NCBI RefSeq assembly: GCF_900112865.1
Contig: NZ_FONH01000010.1
Span: 62,001-126,000 of the forward strand
Direction of reading: 5' to 3'
Source: Dyella marensis
Lineage (GTDB): Bacteria; Pseudomonadota; Gammaproteobacteria; Xanthomonadales; Rhodanobacteraceae
DNA length: 64,000 nucleotides
Positions 53,650 to 63,057 of the stretch are shown here, in pieces. Under the pieces are notes generated by a model. It ran no database searches and had not been told where the DNA came from. It saw only the letters and a list, made by a program, of their open reading frames with translations. Position numbers and translations under genes: made by a program. Position 1 is the first letter of the stretch; each line of letters starts with the position of its first letter.

Positions 53650-53773
53650 CGTCATTCCGGCGCAGGCCGGAATCCAGTGACGACAACGTCTGATTCTCGC
53701 GACAGCGCCGGTTCGCTTCTCCGCGAAAATCCAACGGCGCGGTTACTGGATTCCGGCCTGCGCCGGAATGACG
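53650..53773. repeat. Inverted repeat with CGTCATTCCGGCGCAGGCCGG arms
   Basis: Arms of about 29 bases (CGTCATTCCGGCGCAGGCCG..AATCCAGT and its complement) flank a 66-base centre. This resembles the widespread 'GTCATTCC...GGAATCCAGT' repeats of Xanthomonadales and other gammaproteobacteria. No coding sequence is inside. It lies 8 bases from the previous repeat and ends exactly where the terminator begins. Confidence 0.85.
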
Positions 53774-53803
53774 AAAAAAAAGCGGCCCGAAGGCCGCTTT
53801 TTT
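53774..53803. terminator. Bidirectional terminator between RND and M28 genes
   Basis: A-run, AGCGGCC-CGAA-GGCCGCT stem, then TTTTTT. It ends the RND operon on the plus strand and the peptidase gene on the minus strand. Confidence 0.9.
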
Positions 53804-53823
53804 CATGCCGATGAAACGAGCGC

Positions 53824-55266
53824 TCAGTCGCGCGCGCCATCGTTCTTGAACGCATCCGGCGCCGAACCGAAGTCCCCGTCCGCCTGCGCCGCCATGTACG
53901 AGAACGCCGCATACACCGCCACGTTCTGCGCCAGTTCGCGCGGGTCGATCTTGTCCAGCGTGTCGTTGGCGGTGTGGTGGTAGTCGAAGTAGTCGGTACC
54001 GTCCTGGGTCAGGGTCAGCGCGGCCATGCCCTTGGCGTGCATCTGCGACAGGTCGGAACCGCCGCCGCCCGGATGCTGCGGGTCGTAGGCCACGCCCACC
54101 GGCTCGATCACCTTGGCGATCTGCTCGATGGCGCCGCGCGCCGACGGCTTCACGCTGGCGGTCATGCGCCAGATCTTGCGCGCGCCGAAGTCGGACTCGG
54201 TGCCGAGCTGGTGCTTGCTCACTTCCGAGGCGTGCTTGTCGGCATACGCGCGGCCGCCGAACAGGCCCATTTCCTCGTTGGCGAAGGCGATCACGCGGAT
54301 GGTGCGGTCCGGACGCTGCGGCAGGCTCAGGATCATCTTGCCCGCGGCCATGGCGATCGCCACGCCGGCGCCGTCGTCGATCGCGCCGGTGCCCGGATCC
54401 CAGGAATCGAGATGTCCGCCGATCGGCACGATCTGGTCCGGATACTTCTTGCCGGTGATCTCGCCGATCACGTTGGCGCCGGTATAGGTGCCGGTGATGC
54501 CGCAGTCGAGATCGAGCTTGATGCTGACCGGCTTGCCGTAGCCGAGCACGCGGTCGAGCTGGTCGGCGTCCGGCAGCGACAGCGCGGCGGCGGGGATGGC
54601 TTCCTTCGGATCGCGGAAGCCGGTGACGCCGGTGTGCGGCGTGCGGCTGTGCTCGTCGGTGCCGGCCGAGCGCAGCAGGAAGGCGGCGGCGCCCATCTTC
54701 GAGGCGAGCACCGGACCGCCGGTGCGCACGGCCGAGCCGATGCCGTAGTCATGGCCGTCCCTGTGGCGCGCCATCTTGGCGTTGACGAAGACGATCTTGC
54801 CCTTGACGCTGGCCGGATCGGCTTTCTTCAGCGCGTCGAGGCTGTCGAACTTGACCACCTCGGCGGTGAGGCCGCCCTTGGGCGTGCCGGCGGAATAGCC
54901 CAGCGCGATCACCGCCAGCGGCTGCGGGAACGGGCCGACGATGGCGGCGTGTTCGCTGCGGCGTTCCCACAGCGGGTAGGTGACGGTCTCGGTATAGACC
55001 TTGTCGTAGCCCAGCTCCTTGAACTTGGCCACGGCCCAGTCGCGGCCGCGCTGGTCGTTCGGGCCGCCGGCGATGCGCGGGCCGACTTCGGTGGTGAGCG
55101 ATTCGACGATCTTGTAGCCGGTGTCGTCGCCCATCGCCTTGTCGCGCAGCTGCTCGGCCGTCTTGACGGCCGACTGCGGGATGGTGGTGGCCTTGTCGGC
55201 GGCACTGGAAGCGCCGGCGGCGAGCGCGAGGCTGGCGGCGAGCAGGGTAAGAGGCAGGCGGCGCAT
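53824..55266 (-). CDS. Secreted M28 family zinc peptidase
   Basis: A 480-residue exported aminopeptidase/carboxypeptidase of family M28. A signal peptide (about 1-22) is followed by a prodomain-like region, a PA (protease-associated) domain (about 130-240) and the catalytic domain. Zinc-site residues are H285 (GGHLDSWD), D297 (AIDDGAG) and E331-E332 (ANEEMG), with later ligands in the segment around DYFDYHHTANDT. The ATG at 55264-55266 starts MRRLPLTLLAAS; a longer version would begin before the signal. Substrate preference cannot be read from the sequence. Confidence 0.92.
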   Translation of the reverse strand: MRRLPLTLLAASLALAAGASSAADKATTIPQSAVKTAEQLRDKAMGDDTGYKIVESLTTEVGPRIAGGPNDQRGRDWAVAKFKELGYDKVYTETVTYPLWERRSEHAAIVGPFPQPLAVIALGYSAGTPKGGLTAEVVKFDSLDALKKADPASVKGKIVFVNAKMARHRDGHDYGIGSAVRTGGPVLASKMGAAAFLLRSAGTDEHSRTPHTGVTGFRDPKEAIPAAALSLPDADQLDRVLGYGKPVSIKLDLDCGITGTYTGANVIGEITGKKYPDQIVPIGGHLDSWDPGTGAIDDGAGVAIAMAAGKMILSLPQRPDRTIRVIAFANEEMGLFGGRAYADKHASEVSKHQLGTESDFGARKIWRMTASVKPSARGAIEQIAKVIEPVGVAYDPQHPGGGGSDLSQMHAKGMAALTLTQDGTDYFDYHHTANDTLDKIDPRELAQNVAVYAAFSYMAAQADGDFGSAPDAFKNDGARD

Positions 55267-55342
55267 CGGGGACTCCTCGGGGTAAACCCCGATTATCGCG
55301 CCGGTCCGCACGGCCGCTTAGGCCAGAAGTCACGGTTGGGGC

Positions 55343-55479
55343 GGGAATAGAGAATCGGGAATAGGGAATAGGAAGAGCAGCGCTCCTCATGTCCCGATTC
55401 GCCCTGTTTACCCGAGCAAAAGCGCCCATGATCGCGGCGCCTCGCTCTTCCTATTCCCTATTCCCGACTCTCTATTCCC
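55343..55479. repeat. Inverted repeat with GGGAATAGGGAATAGG arms
   Basis: Left arm 55343-55378 (GGGAATAGAGAATCGGGAAT...GAAGAGC) and its complement at 55444-55479 flank a 65-base centre. The arms contain short GGGAATA tandem units, a pattern common in Xanthomonadaceae intergenic regions. It fills most of the 226-base gap between mscL and the M28 gene. Confidence 0.85.
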
Positions 55480-55492
55480 CCTGAAGCGGCAG

Positions 55493-55903
55493 CTAGCGCT
55501 GCTGCTTCAGCAGGTCCCGAATCTCGGTCAGCAGCGTCTCGGTCGGCGGCGGCGGTGCCGGCGCGGCTTCCTCGCGGCGGGTGAAGCGGTTGATCGCCTT
55601 GACCACCAGGAAGATCGCGAAGGCGATGATCAGGAACTGGATCACCACGTTGATGAAGGCGCCGTACTGGATCGCGACCTCGGCGATCTTGTGCTTCGGA
55701 TCGCTGTCGTCGCCGGGCTTGAGCACCCACTTCATGGCGGAGAAATCGACACCGCCGGTGAGCACGCCGATCGGCGGCATGATGATCTGGTCGACCAGCG
55801 AGGTGACGATCTTGCCGAACGCGGCGCCGATCACGACACCGACCGCCAGGTCGACGACGTTGCCGCGCATGGCGAATTCCTTGAACTCTTTCAGCATGCC
55901 CAT
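55493..55903 (-). CDS. mscL: Large-conductance mechanosensitive channel
   Basis: Homopentameric inner-membrane channel that opens under extreme membrane tension and releases solutes in osmotic downshock. The 136-residue product is typical: N-terminal amphipathic helix ([19 protein letters not shown]), first membrane helix with [12 protein letters not shown], periplasmic loop, second helix (about 84-103) and a C-terminal helix with [15 protein letters not shown]. The first ATG (55901-55903) is followed by a second two codons on. It stands alone, with 105 bases to the next gene upstream. Confidence 0.97.
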   Translation of the reverse strand: MGMLKEFKEFAMRGNVVDLAVGVVIGAAFGKIVTSLVDQIIMPPIGVLTGGVDFSAMKWVLKPGDDSDPKHKIAEVAIQYGAFINVVIQFLIIAFAIFLVVKAINRFTRREEAAPAPPPPTETLLTEIRDLLKQQR

Positions 55904-56008
55904 TGCTGCTCTCCCTCGTGAGTGGATGTTGTTGCCCCCTGGGATGGGCGGCGAGCGCAGCGCAGTCCGCGCGCTGCCAGCTTGCCGCCGCCGGCGTGGT
56001 GAAGCCGT

Positions 56009-56695
56009 TTATACGATGCGGCCGTCCAGCGTCGCGATGCCTTCCAGCGCCGCGTGGAAGCTGTCGCCACGCTGCAGCGCGGCGACGCCGGCCGGCGTGC
56101 CGGTGAAGATCAGGTCGCCCGCCTTCAGCTCGAACAAGGTGGACAGGATGGCGATGATGTTCGCCACGTCGTGGACCATCTCGCCCAGCGTGGCCTGCTG
56201 CCTGACCGTGCCGTTGACCGCGAGGCTGAGGCCGGTGCCTGCCGACAGCCGCGCCTCGGCGGCCGGGCGCAGTGCCGAGACCGGCGCCGAATGGTCGAAG
56301 CCCTTGGCCACGTCCCACGGATGGCTCTTGGCCTTGGCCACCGCCTGCAGGTCGCGACGGGTCAGGTCCAGGCCGACGCCGTAGCCCCAGACCAGCGAGC
56401 CGGCATTTTCCGCCGGGATGTCGCGGCCGCCGGCGCCCAGTGCCACCACCATCTCCACTTCGTGGTGCAGATCCGCGGTGGCCTGCGGATAGGGCACGTC
56501 GGCGCCGTCGGTGACGATGGCGTCGGCCGGCTTGCAGAAGAACAGGGGCGTGTCCTTTTCCACCGTCGCGCCCATCTCGCGGGCGTGCTCGGCGTAGTTG
56601 CGCCCGATGCAGAACACGCGGCGCACAGGGAAACGCTGGTCGCTGCCATACACCGGCAGGCTGGGCTGGAGCGGGGCGGGGATGACGTAGGACAT
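56009..56695 (-). CDS. Fumarylacetoacetate hydrolase family protein
   Basis: A 228-residue enzyme of the FAH superfamily, which cleaves or decarboxylates beta-diketone or 2-keto acids. The metal ligands E79 and E81 lie in HHEVEMVV, with CIGRNYAEHAREMG and the C-terminal GDLIFTGTPAGV typical of the compact bacterial members (YcgM/FAHD1-like acylpyruvase or oxaloacetate decarboxylase). The exact substrate cannot be assigned. It is a single gene, divergent from the ABC exporter operon with 261 bases between them. Confidence 0.88.
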   Translation of the reverse strand: MSYVIPAPLQPSLPVYGSDQRFPVRRVFCIGRNYAEHAREMGATVEKDTPLFFCKPADAIVTDGADVPYPQATADLHHEVEMVVALGAGGRDIPAENAGSLVWGYGVGLDLTRRDLQAVAKAKSHPWDVAKGFDHSAPVSALRPAAEARLSAGTGLSLAVNGTVRQQATLGEMVHDVANIIAILSTLFELKAGDLIFTGTPAGVAALQRGDSFHAALEGIATLDGRIV

Positions 56696-56844
56696 GCGCG
56701 GAAGGGTAGCAGCTAGGCGGGGTGGGCCGGCAGGGATACGTGCCGTGTCAGCTATCGCAGGAACGCGCGGAGCGCTATACCCCTGTCGATTTCGGGCCGT
56801 CTGGTTCGACGTAAGAGGGACGACGGCTGGGGCGATGTCCCCGG

Positions 56845-56858
56845 ATGACAGCTGTCAT
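56845..56858. promoter_or_regulatory. Perfect palindrome upstream of the ABC exporter operon
   Basis: ATGACAG-CTGTCAT, a 14-base perfect palindrome in the divergent region between the FAH gene and the exporter. It looks like a dimer-binding operator. No second copy was noticed in the window, and no nearby regulator is obvious, so the bound protein is unknown. Confidence 0.45.
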
Positions 56859-56869
56859 TGCCATCGGCT

Positions 56870-56945
56870 GATGAGGCGTTCTGCAAAGGCTTGCGGCCTT
56901 GCCTCATCGTGCCGGTCCATCGGTAACCGGTGGGAACCGGTTTTT
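56870..56945 (+). promoter_or_regulatory. Structured leader with terminator-like hairpin before the ABC exporter
   Basis: First stem: GATGAGGC (56870-56877) pairs with GCCTCATC (56901-56908), enclosing an AAGGC/GCCTT inner stem. Second hairpin: AACCGGT (56925-56931) pairs with ACCGGTT (56936-56942) around GGGA and runs into TTT, giving a T5 run (56941-56945). The GTG start follows 12 bases later. This layout resembles an attenuator; no known riboswitch class was recognised. Confidence 0.45.
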
Positions 56946-56956
56946 GGGGAGCAGGT

Positions 56957-58198
56957 GTGAAGAACGCGGAACTGCTGAAGGAATTGCGCATCGAGCGCCA
57001 TGAGCGCGAGGACCATGGCCATGGTCCAGGGCGCTGGCCATGGATCGTGGGCGGCGTGGTGGTCGTTCTGCTGGCGGCAGGCGCCGCCGGCTGGATGCTG
57101 TGGGGCCACCCGACGCTGGAAGTGAAGACCGCCACCGCCGTCGCGCCCAGCGCGGCGTCCGGCCCCGGCGCGGTGCTGCAGGCCACCGGCTACATCACCG
57201 CTCGCCGCCAGGCCACGGTGTCGGCGCAGATCACCGGCACGCTGACCGAGGTGCTGATCGAGGAGGGCGACCGGGTGCAGAAGGACCAGGTGCTCGCACG
57301 CCTGGACGACAACGCCTATCGCGCCGCGCTCGACGCGGCCCAGGCCAATGCGCGCGCCGCCGAGGCGCAGGTGCTGCAGCAGCAGGCGCAGCTGGACCAG
57401 GCGCAGCGCGACGCGGTGCGCGCGCACACGCTGGCCACCAGCGGCCTGGTGCCCAAGCAGCAGGACGAGCAGGCGCACACCCTGGTCAACACCACCGCGG
57501 CCCAGCTCAACTCGCAGCGCAAGCTGGCCGCCGCGGCGCAGGCGCAGGCCACGCAGGCGAAGGTGAATTTCGACTACACCGTGGTGCGCGCGCCGTTCAC
57601 CGGCGTGATCACGGCCAAGGCCGCCCAGGTCGGCGAGATCATCTCGCCGCTGTCCGCCGGCGGCGGCTTCACCCGCACCGGCGTGGGCACGATTGTCGAC
57701 ATGGATTCGCTGGAGATCGACGTCGACGTCAACGAGGCCTATATCGGCCGCGTGCAGGCGGCGATGCCGGCCGAGGCGGTGCTCGATGCCTACCCGGACT
57801 GGAAGATCCCGGCCCACGTCATCGCCGTCGTGCCCGCCGCCGACCGCGGCAAGGCCACGGTGAAGGTGCGCGTCGCGCTGGACCAGAAGGATCCGCGCAT
57901 CGTGCCGGACATGGGCGTGCGCGTCTCCTTCCTGGAGAAGGCCGCACCGAAGCAGGCCGCCGAAGTGCCGAAGGGCGTGCTGGTGCCCGCCGCCGCGATC
58001 GCGCAGCGCGACGGCCACGACGCGGTGTTCGTGGTGAGCGGCGATACCGCCCATCAGCGCGCGGTGCAGCCGGCGCCGCAGGCCTATGGCGAGATGCGCC
58101 TGCTGCCGGCGGCCGTGCAGGCGGGCGACACGGTGGTGGTCTCGCCGCCGGAAGAGCTGAAAGACGGCATGCGCGTGAAAAGCGCGACGAATCCTTGA
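56957..58198 (+). CDS. ABC-type efflux periplasmic adaptor (MacA-like)
   Basis: A 413-residue HlyD-family adaptor. It has a charged, His-rich cytoplasmic N-terminus (ERHEREDHGHGPG), a membrane helix (about 29-50), the lipoyl halves (ATVSAQITGTLTEVLIEEGDRV and VRAPFTGVITAKAAQVGE), a coiled-coil hairpin (about 105-195) and a C-terminal barrel with VDVDVNEAYIGRVQ. The start is the GTG at 56957, with GGGGAG about six bases upstream; an ATG 27 bases earlier lies within the leader hairpin. It is followed after 59 bases by the ATPase gene. Confidence 0.9.
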   Translation: MKNAELLKELRIERHEREDHGHGPGRWPWIVGGVVVVLLAAGAAGWMLWGHPTLEVKTATAVAPSAASGPGAVLQATGYITARRQATVSAQITGTLTEVLIEEGDRVQKDQVLARLDDNAYRAALDAAQANARAAEAQVLQQQAQLDQAQRDAVRAHTLATSGLVPKQQDEQAHTLVNTTAAQLNSQRKLAAAAQAQATQAKVNFDYTVVRAPFTGVITAKAAQVGEIISPLSAGGGFTRTGVGTIVDMDSLEIDVDVNEAYIGRVQAAMPAEAVLDAYPDWKIPAHVIAVVPAADRGKATVKVRVALDQKDPRIVPDMGVRVSFLEKAAPKQAAEVPKGVLVPAAAIAQRDGHDAVFVVSGDTAHQRAVQPAPQAYGEMRLLPAAVQAGDTVVVSPPEELKDGMRVKSATNP

Positions 58199-58257
58199 GT
58201 GCGGCCCTGCCGCGCGACGACAACCTCGAAGGTCAACGCAGTTTCAGGAGAACAGGC

Positions 58258-58950
<693 letters not shown>

Positions 58951-58961
58951 GGGATGCCGCG

Positions 58962-60125
58962 ATGAAATATCTCCATCTCATCTGGGCCGCGCTGTTCCGG
59001 CGCAAGACCCGCACCATCCTGACCCTGGTGTCGATCGTCACCGCGTTCCTGCTGTTCGGCATGCTGGATGCGGTGCGCAATTCGTTCGACCAGGCCGGCC
59101 AGAGCGCGAACGGTGCGCAGCGCCTGCAGACCGGCTCGCGCCTGTCCTTCATCCAGACCCTGCCGTCCGGCCTCAGCAGCCAGATCGCGCAGGTGCCCGG
59201 GGTGAAGTCGGTGGCGTATGCCAACTGGTTCGGCGGTGCCTACCAGGATCCGCACAACCAGGTCTTCAGCTTTGCGGTAAGCGACAACTATCTGGACCAG
59301 TATCCGGAAGTCGAAGCCAGCCCGGCGGCGCGCAAGGCCTTCGAGAACACGCGCACCGGCATCCTGGTGGGCGAGAAGCTGGCGCAGCGCTTCGGCTGGA
59401 AGGTCGGCGACAAGATCCCGCTGCAGTCGACCATTTTCCCGCTGCACGACGGCAGCAAGAACTGGAGCTTCGACATCGTCGGCACGCTCAAGGCCAAGGA
59501 AGCCAGCGCGGCCTGGTACGACCAGATCGTGCTGATGCACTGGAAGTACTTCGACGAAGGCACCGCCTACAACAGCGGCATGGTGGGCTGGTACGTCACG
59601 CGGGTGAACGACGTGAACCAGGCCGACCGCGTGGCCAAGGCGATCGATGCGATCTCCGCCAACTCCGACCACGAGACGCGCACGCAGACCGAGCAGGCCG
59701 CCACCGCGGCGTGGATGAAGCAGCTGGCCGACATCGGCCTGATCGTCGGCTCGATCATGGGCGCGGTGTTCTTCACCCTGCTGCTGCTGTCGGGCAACAC
59801 CATGATGCAGGCGGTGCGCGAGCGCACGTCCGAGCTGGCGGTGCTCAAGACCATCGGCTTCACCAGTTCCTCGGTGCTGCTGATGGTGCTGGCCGAGTCG
59901 GTATTGCTGGTATTGCTCGGCGGCGTGATCGGACTGGGCCTGGCCTCGCTGCTGATTCCGGCAGTGGCCAAGGGCAGCGGCGGCATGCTCAACCTGCCGG
60001 GCGTCACGGCCGGCAGCTGGATGCTCGGCCTGGGCATCATGGTGCTGATCGGACTGCTGGTGGGTGCGCTGCCGGCGATCCGTGCGATGCGCCTGAACAT
60101 TGTCGATGCACTGGCTGGACGCTGA
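58962..60125 (+). CDS. FtsX-family permease 1 of ABC exporter
   Basis: A 387-residue inner-membrane protein of the MacB/FtsX type. One N-terminal helix (about 18-37, TILTLVSIVTAFLLFGML) is followed by a periplasmic domain of about 230 residues and three C-terminal helices (about 260-285, 310-340 and 350-372), with ERTSELAVLKTIGFTSSSVL between the last helices. The four-helix layout fits. It pairs with the next gene, which is probably the second half of a heterodimeric permease. Confidence 0.9.
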   Translation: MKYLHLIWAALFRRKTRTILTLVSIVTAFLLFGMLDAVRNSFDQAGQSANGAQRLQTGSRLSFIQTLPSGLSSQIAQVPGVKSVAYANWFGGAYQDPHNQVFSFAVSDNYLDQYPEVEASPAARKAFENTRTGILVGEKLAQRFGWKVGDKIPLQSTIFPLHDGSKNWSFDIVGTLKAKEASAAWYDQIVLMHWKYFDEGTAYNSGMVGWYVTRVNDVNQADRVAKAIDAISANSDHETRTQTEQAATAAWMKQLADIGLIVGSIMGAVFFTLLLLSGNTMMQAVRERTSELAVLKTIGFTSSSVLLMVLAESVLLVLLGGVIGLGLASLLIPAVAKGSGGMLNLPGVTAGSWMLGLGIMVLIGLLVGALPAIRAMRLNIVDALAGR

Positions 60126-60137
60126 GGAACCGACGCC

Positions 60138-61469
60138 ATGTCCAAATCCAAGAATTTCCTGTTCGGCTTCGGCCTGTTCCTCCTCGTCATCGCGTGCCTG
60201 GCGGTATGGATCAACCTGCCGCCATGGATGGTCGCGGCGGTGGCGGTGCTGTTCGCGTTGTGGATGGCCTTCACGCGGCGCGGCCGCCAGGCCGCGTCGG
60301 TGACCGGCGTGGGCATCAGCACGCTGAAGGCGCGGCTCGGCTCCTCTGCGGTGGTGGTGATCGGCATCGCCGGCGTGGTCGGCGTGCTGGTCGCGCTGCT
60401 GGCGATGGGCGAGGGCTACGCGGAAACGCTGCGCAAGACCGGCAGCGCCGATACCGCCATCGTGATGCGCGGCGCATCCGCCAGCGAGGTGATGTCCGTG
60501 CTCGATCGCGACAGCGTGGTGGTGATTCCGCAGACCGCGGGTATCGCGCGCAACGCCAAGGGCGAGCCGATCGCTTCCCCCGAGATCGTGGTGGCCGCCA
60601 ACCTGCCGGTGAAGGGCGGCAAGAGCGCCGACGACGAAGGCAGCGTGCAGCTGCGCGGCGTCGGCGAGCATGCCTGGGAGCTGCGCCCCAATCTCAAGAT
60701 CATCGCCGGCCGCAAGTTCAATCCCGGCATGCGCGAGCTGGTCGTGGGCAAGGGTGCGCAGCGGCAGTTCGCCGGCCTCGAACCGGGACGCGAGATCAGG
60801 CTGGGCAGCCAGCAGTGGACCGTGGTCGGCGTGTTCGCCAGTGAAGACGCCCTGGAATCGGAAGTCTGGGGCGATGCTCCGGTCGTGGCCGATACCTACC
60901 GCCGCGGCAGCAGCCGTGCCTCGGTGACGGTGAAGCTGGCCGATCCGAACGGTTTCAAGGCGTTCCAGTCCACGCTGTCCGCCGACCCGCGCCTGAAGGT
61001 CGACGCCAATACCACGCTGGACTACTTCAGCAAGCAGTCCGAAGGCACCAGCAAGGTGATCCGCATCATCGGCATCACGGTGGGCCTGATCATGGCGATC
61101 GGCGCGCTCTTCGGCGCGCTCAACACCATGTTCGCCGCGGTGGCCTCGCGTGCGAGAGAGATCGCCACGCTGCGCGCGATCGGTTTCCGCGGCCTGCCGG
61201 TGGTGGTGGCGATCATGCTGGAGACCATGCTGCTGGCCCTGCTCGGCGGTGTGATCGGCGGCGCGCTGGCCTGGCTGATCTTCAACGGCTATACCGCGTC
61301 CACGCTGGCGCAGGGCTCGGTGGGGCAGCTGACCTTCGCGTTCCACGTGTCGCCGGCGCTGCTGTGGACCGGCGTGAAGTGGGCGCTGGCGATCGGCTTC
61401 GTCGGCGGCCTGTTCCCCGCGGTGCGCGCGGCGCGGCTGCCGGTGACGACGGCCTTGCGCGAGCTCTGA
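60138..61469 (+). CDS. FtsX-family permease 2 of ABC exporter
   Basis: A 443-residue partner permease. It has an extra pair of helices at the N-terminus (about 6-25 and 27-46) before the usual first FtsX helix (about 70-93, VVVIGIAGVVGVLVALLAM). The periplasmic domain follows (about 100-310), then three helices with SRAREIATLRAIGFRGLPVV. The extra N-terminal helices are absent from permease 1, so the two halves are not equivalent. It lies 12 bases downstream of permease 1 and ends at a strong terminator. Confidence 0.9.
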   Translation: MSKSKNFLFGFGLFLLVIACLAVWINLPPWMVAAVAVLFALWMAFTRRGRQAASVTGVGISTLKARLGSSAVVVIGIAGVVGVLVALLAMGEGYAETLRKTGSADTAIVMRGASASEVMSVLDRDSVVVIPQTAGIARNAKGEPIASPEIVVAANLPVKGGKSADDEGSVQLRGVGEHAWELRPNLKIIAGRKFNPGMRELVVGKGAQRQFAGLEPGREIRLGSQQWTVVGVFASEDALESEVWGDAPVVADTYRRGSSRASVTVKLADPNGFKAFQSTLSADPRLKVDANTTLDYFSKQSEGTSKVIRIIGITVGLIMAIGALFGALNTMFAAVASRAREIATLRAIGFRGLPVVVAIMLETMLLALLGGVIGGALAWLIFNGYTASTLAQGSVGQLTFAFHVSPALLWTGVKWALAIGFVGGLFPAVRAARLPVTTALREL

Positions 61470-61491
61470 CAAGCACCACGTTCGTTCGAGC

Positions 61492-61521
61492 AAACCCCCG
61501 GGCTCGCGCCCGGGGGTTTTT
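61492..61521. terminator. Terminator after the ABC exporter operon
   Basis: AAACCCCCGGGC-TCGC-GCCCGGGGGTTTTT, a perfect GC-rich stem with A-run and T-run. It probably also ends the convergent MocR gene. Confidence 0.93.
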
Positions 61522-61532
61522 CTTTGCCGCGC

Positions 61533-62966
61533 TCAGGCCGGCACCGCATCCAGGCATTCGCCGAACAGCTGCATCGCCTCGCGCAGCTCGGCGACCGACA
61601 GGCTGCAGTAGCCGAGCAGCAGACCGGGGCGTTCCGGCGGCACGAAATAGTGCGGCGCCATCGCATACAGGCCGAGTCCGCGATCGTGCGCGTGCCAGAT
61701 CAGCGCCTCGGCGCGCTCGTGGTCGTAGCCGTTCAGCCAGGCCACGACGTGCATGCCGGCCGGCGAATGCACGATCTGCACGCGGTCGCCGGCATGGCGG
61801 CGCAGGCCGGCGAGCAGCGCCTCGCGGCGGGCCTGCAGCTCCTTGCGGGCATGCCGCAGGTGGCGCTCGAAGCCGCCGTTTTCCATGAAGTGCGCCAGCG
61901 CGGCCTGCTCGATGCCGGGCGAGGAGACATCGCTGAGATACTTGGCGGTGGTGAGGTCGGCGCGCAACGATTCCGGCATCACCAGGTAGCCCATGCGCAG
62001 CGTGCCGAACAAGGTCTTGGAAAAAGTGCCGGCATAGATCACCCGGTCGCCTTCGTCGAGCGAGCGCAGCGCGGCCAGCGGATGGGCGTCGTAGCGGAAC
62101 TCGCCGTCGTAGTCGTCCTCGATGATCCAGCACTGCTTGCTCGCGGCATAACGCAGCAGCTCCAGCCGCCGCGGCAGCGACAGTACGGCGCCGGTGGGGA
62201 ACTGGTGCGAGGGCGTGACGCAGATCAGCTTGGGCGCCTGCTCCGGCAATTCGGCGCAGACCAGGCCATCGTCGTCGCAGCGCACGGGATGGAGCTGCGC
62301 GCCATGCGCGGTCAGCACGTGATACGCGCCGAAGTAGCGCGGGTCTTCCATCACCACCGTATCGCCCTCGTCGAGCAGGACGCGTGCGCACAGCGCATAG
62401 GCCTGCTGCGTGCCTGTGACGATCAGGATGTTGTCCGGATGGGTCAGCAGCCCGCGCCGTCGGGCCAGGTATTCGCAGATCTGCTGGCGCAGCGCCGGCA
62501 GGCCCCAGGAGCCGGTGATGCCGAGCGACGAATAGGCGGCCGCGCGAGCCAGCTCGCGGCCCCAGGCGGCATTCAGGGCCGGGTTGGTCAGCGGATCGCC
62601 GTAGCGCAGTTCGTAGCGCAGGCCGTAGTGCAGGCGTGCGATGCGGCGATCGCGGAACTGCCTGGCCCGTTCGGCGTAGCGCGAGGCGGCGGTGTCGGTG
62701 GCGTCGGCCGTGCGCGGCAATGACGGCGTGAGCTGCAGTCCGCTGACGTAGCTGCCCGAGCCGACCCGGCCGTTGATGAAGCCCTCGGCGCGCAGCTGCT
62801 CATAGGCCGCCAGCACCGTGGTGCGCGACAGGCCGAGATTGAGCGCGAATTCGCGCGTGGGCGGCAGGCGCGAGCCGGCGACCATGCGTCCGTCGAGGAT
62901 GGATGATTTCAGCGCACGCACCAGCTGCGCGTAATGGGGGCCGTGACCATCGAGCTCGAGGAACAT
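61533..62966 (-). CDS. MocR-type (GntR/aminotransferase) transcriptional regulator
   Basis: A 477-residue fusion of a winged-helix GntR domain (about 1-75, with SRLPPTREFALNLGLSRTTV) and a fold-type I aminotransferase domain (about 110-470). The PLP-binding lysine is K317 in TFSKTLFG, with the cofactor aspartate in IEDDYDGEF (about 284-285) and TPSHQFPTGAVLS. PLP-sensing members include PdxR, which controls pyridoxal phosphate synthesis, and GabR. Which one this is cannot be told because no target gene is divergent here. It sits between the ABC exporter terminator and a redoxin gene on the same strand. ATG at 62964-62966. Confidence 0.92.
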   Translation of the reverse strand: MFLELDGHGPHYAQLVRALKSSILDGRMVAGSRLPPTREFALNLGLSRTTVLAAYEQLRAEGFINGRVGSGSYVSGLQLTPSLPRTADATDTAASRYAERARQFRDRRIARLHYGLRYELRYGDPLTNPALNAAWGRELARAAAYSSLGITGSWGLPALRQQICEYLARRRGLLTHPDNILIVTGTQQAYALCARVLLDEGDTVVMEDPRYFGAYHVLTAHGAQLHPVRCDDDGLVCAELPEQAPKLICVTPSHQFPTGAVLSLPRRLELLRYAASKQCWIIEDDYDGEFRYDAHPLAALRSLDEGDRVIYAGTFSKTLFGTLRMGYLVMPESLRADLTTAKYLSDVSSPGIEQAALAHFMENGGFERHLRHARKELQARREALLAGLRRHAGDRVQIVHSPAGMHVVAWLNGYDHERAEALIWHAHDRGLGLYAMAPHYFVPPERPGLLLGYCSLSVAELREAMQLFGECLDAVPA

Positions 62967-63057
62967 GCCAGCGCACTCTCGGGGGCGGTCGAAAAGGATT
63001 CGCCCATAAGAGTTGCGCACAACCCGGGTGTGCAGCAATCCCGGCCGGCGGCGCGGC

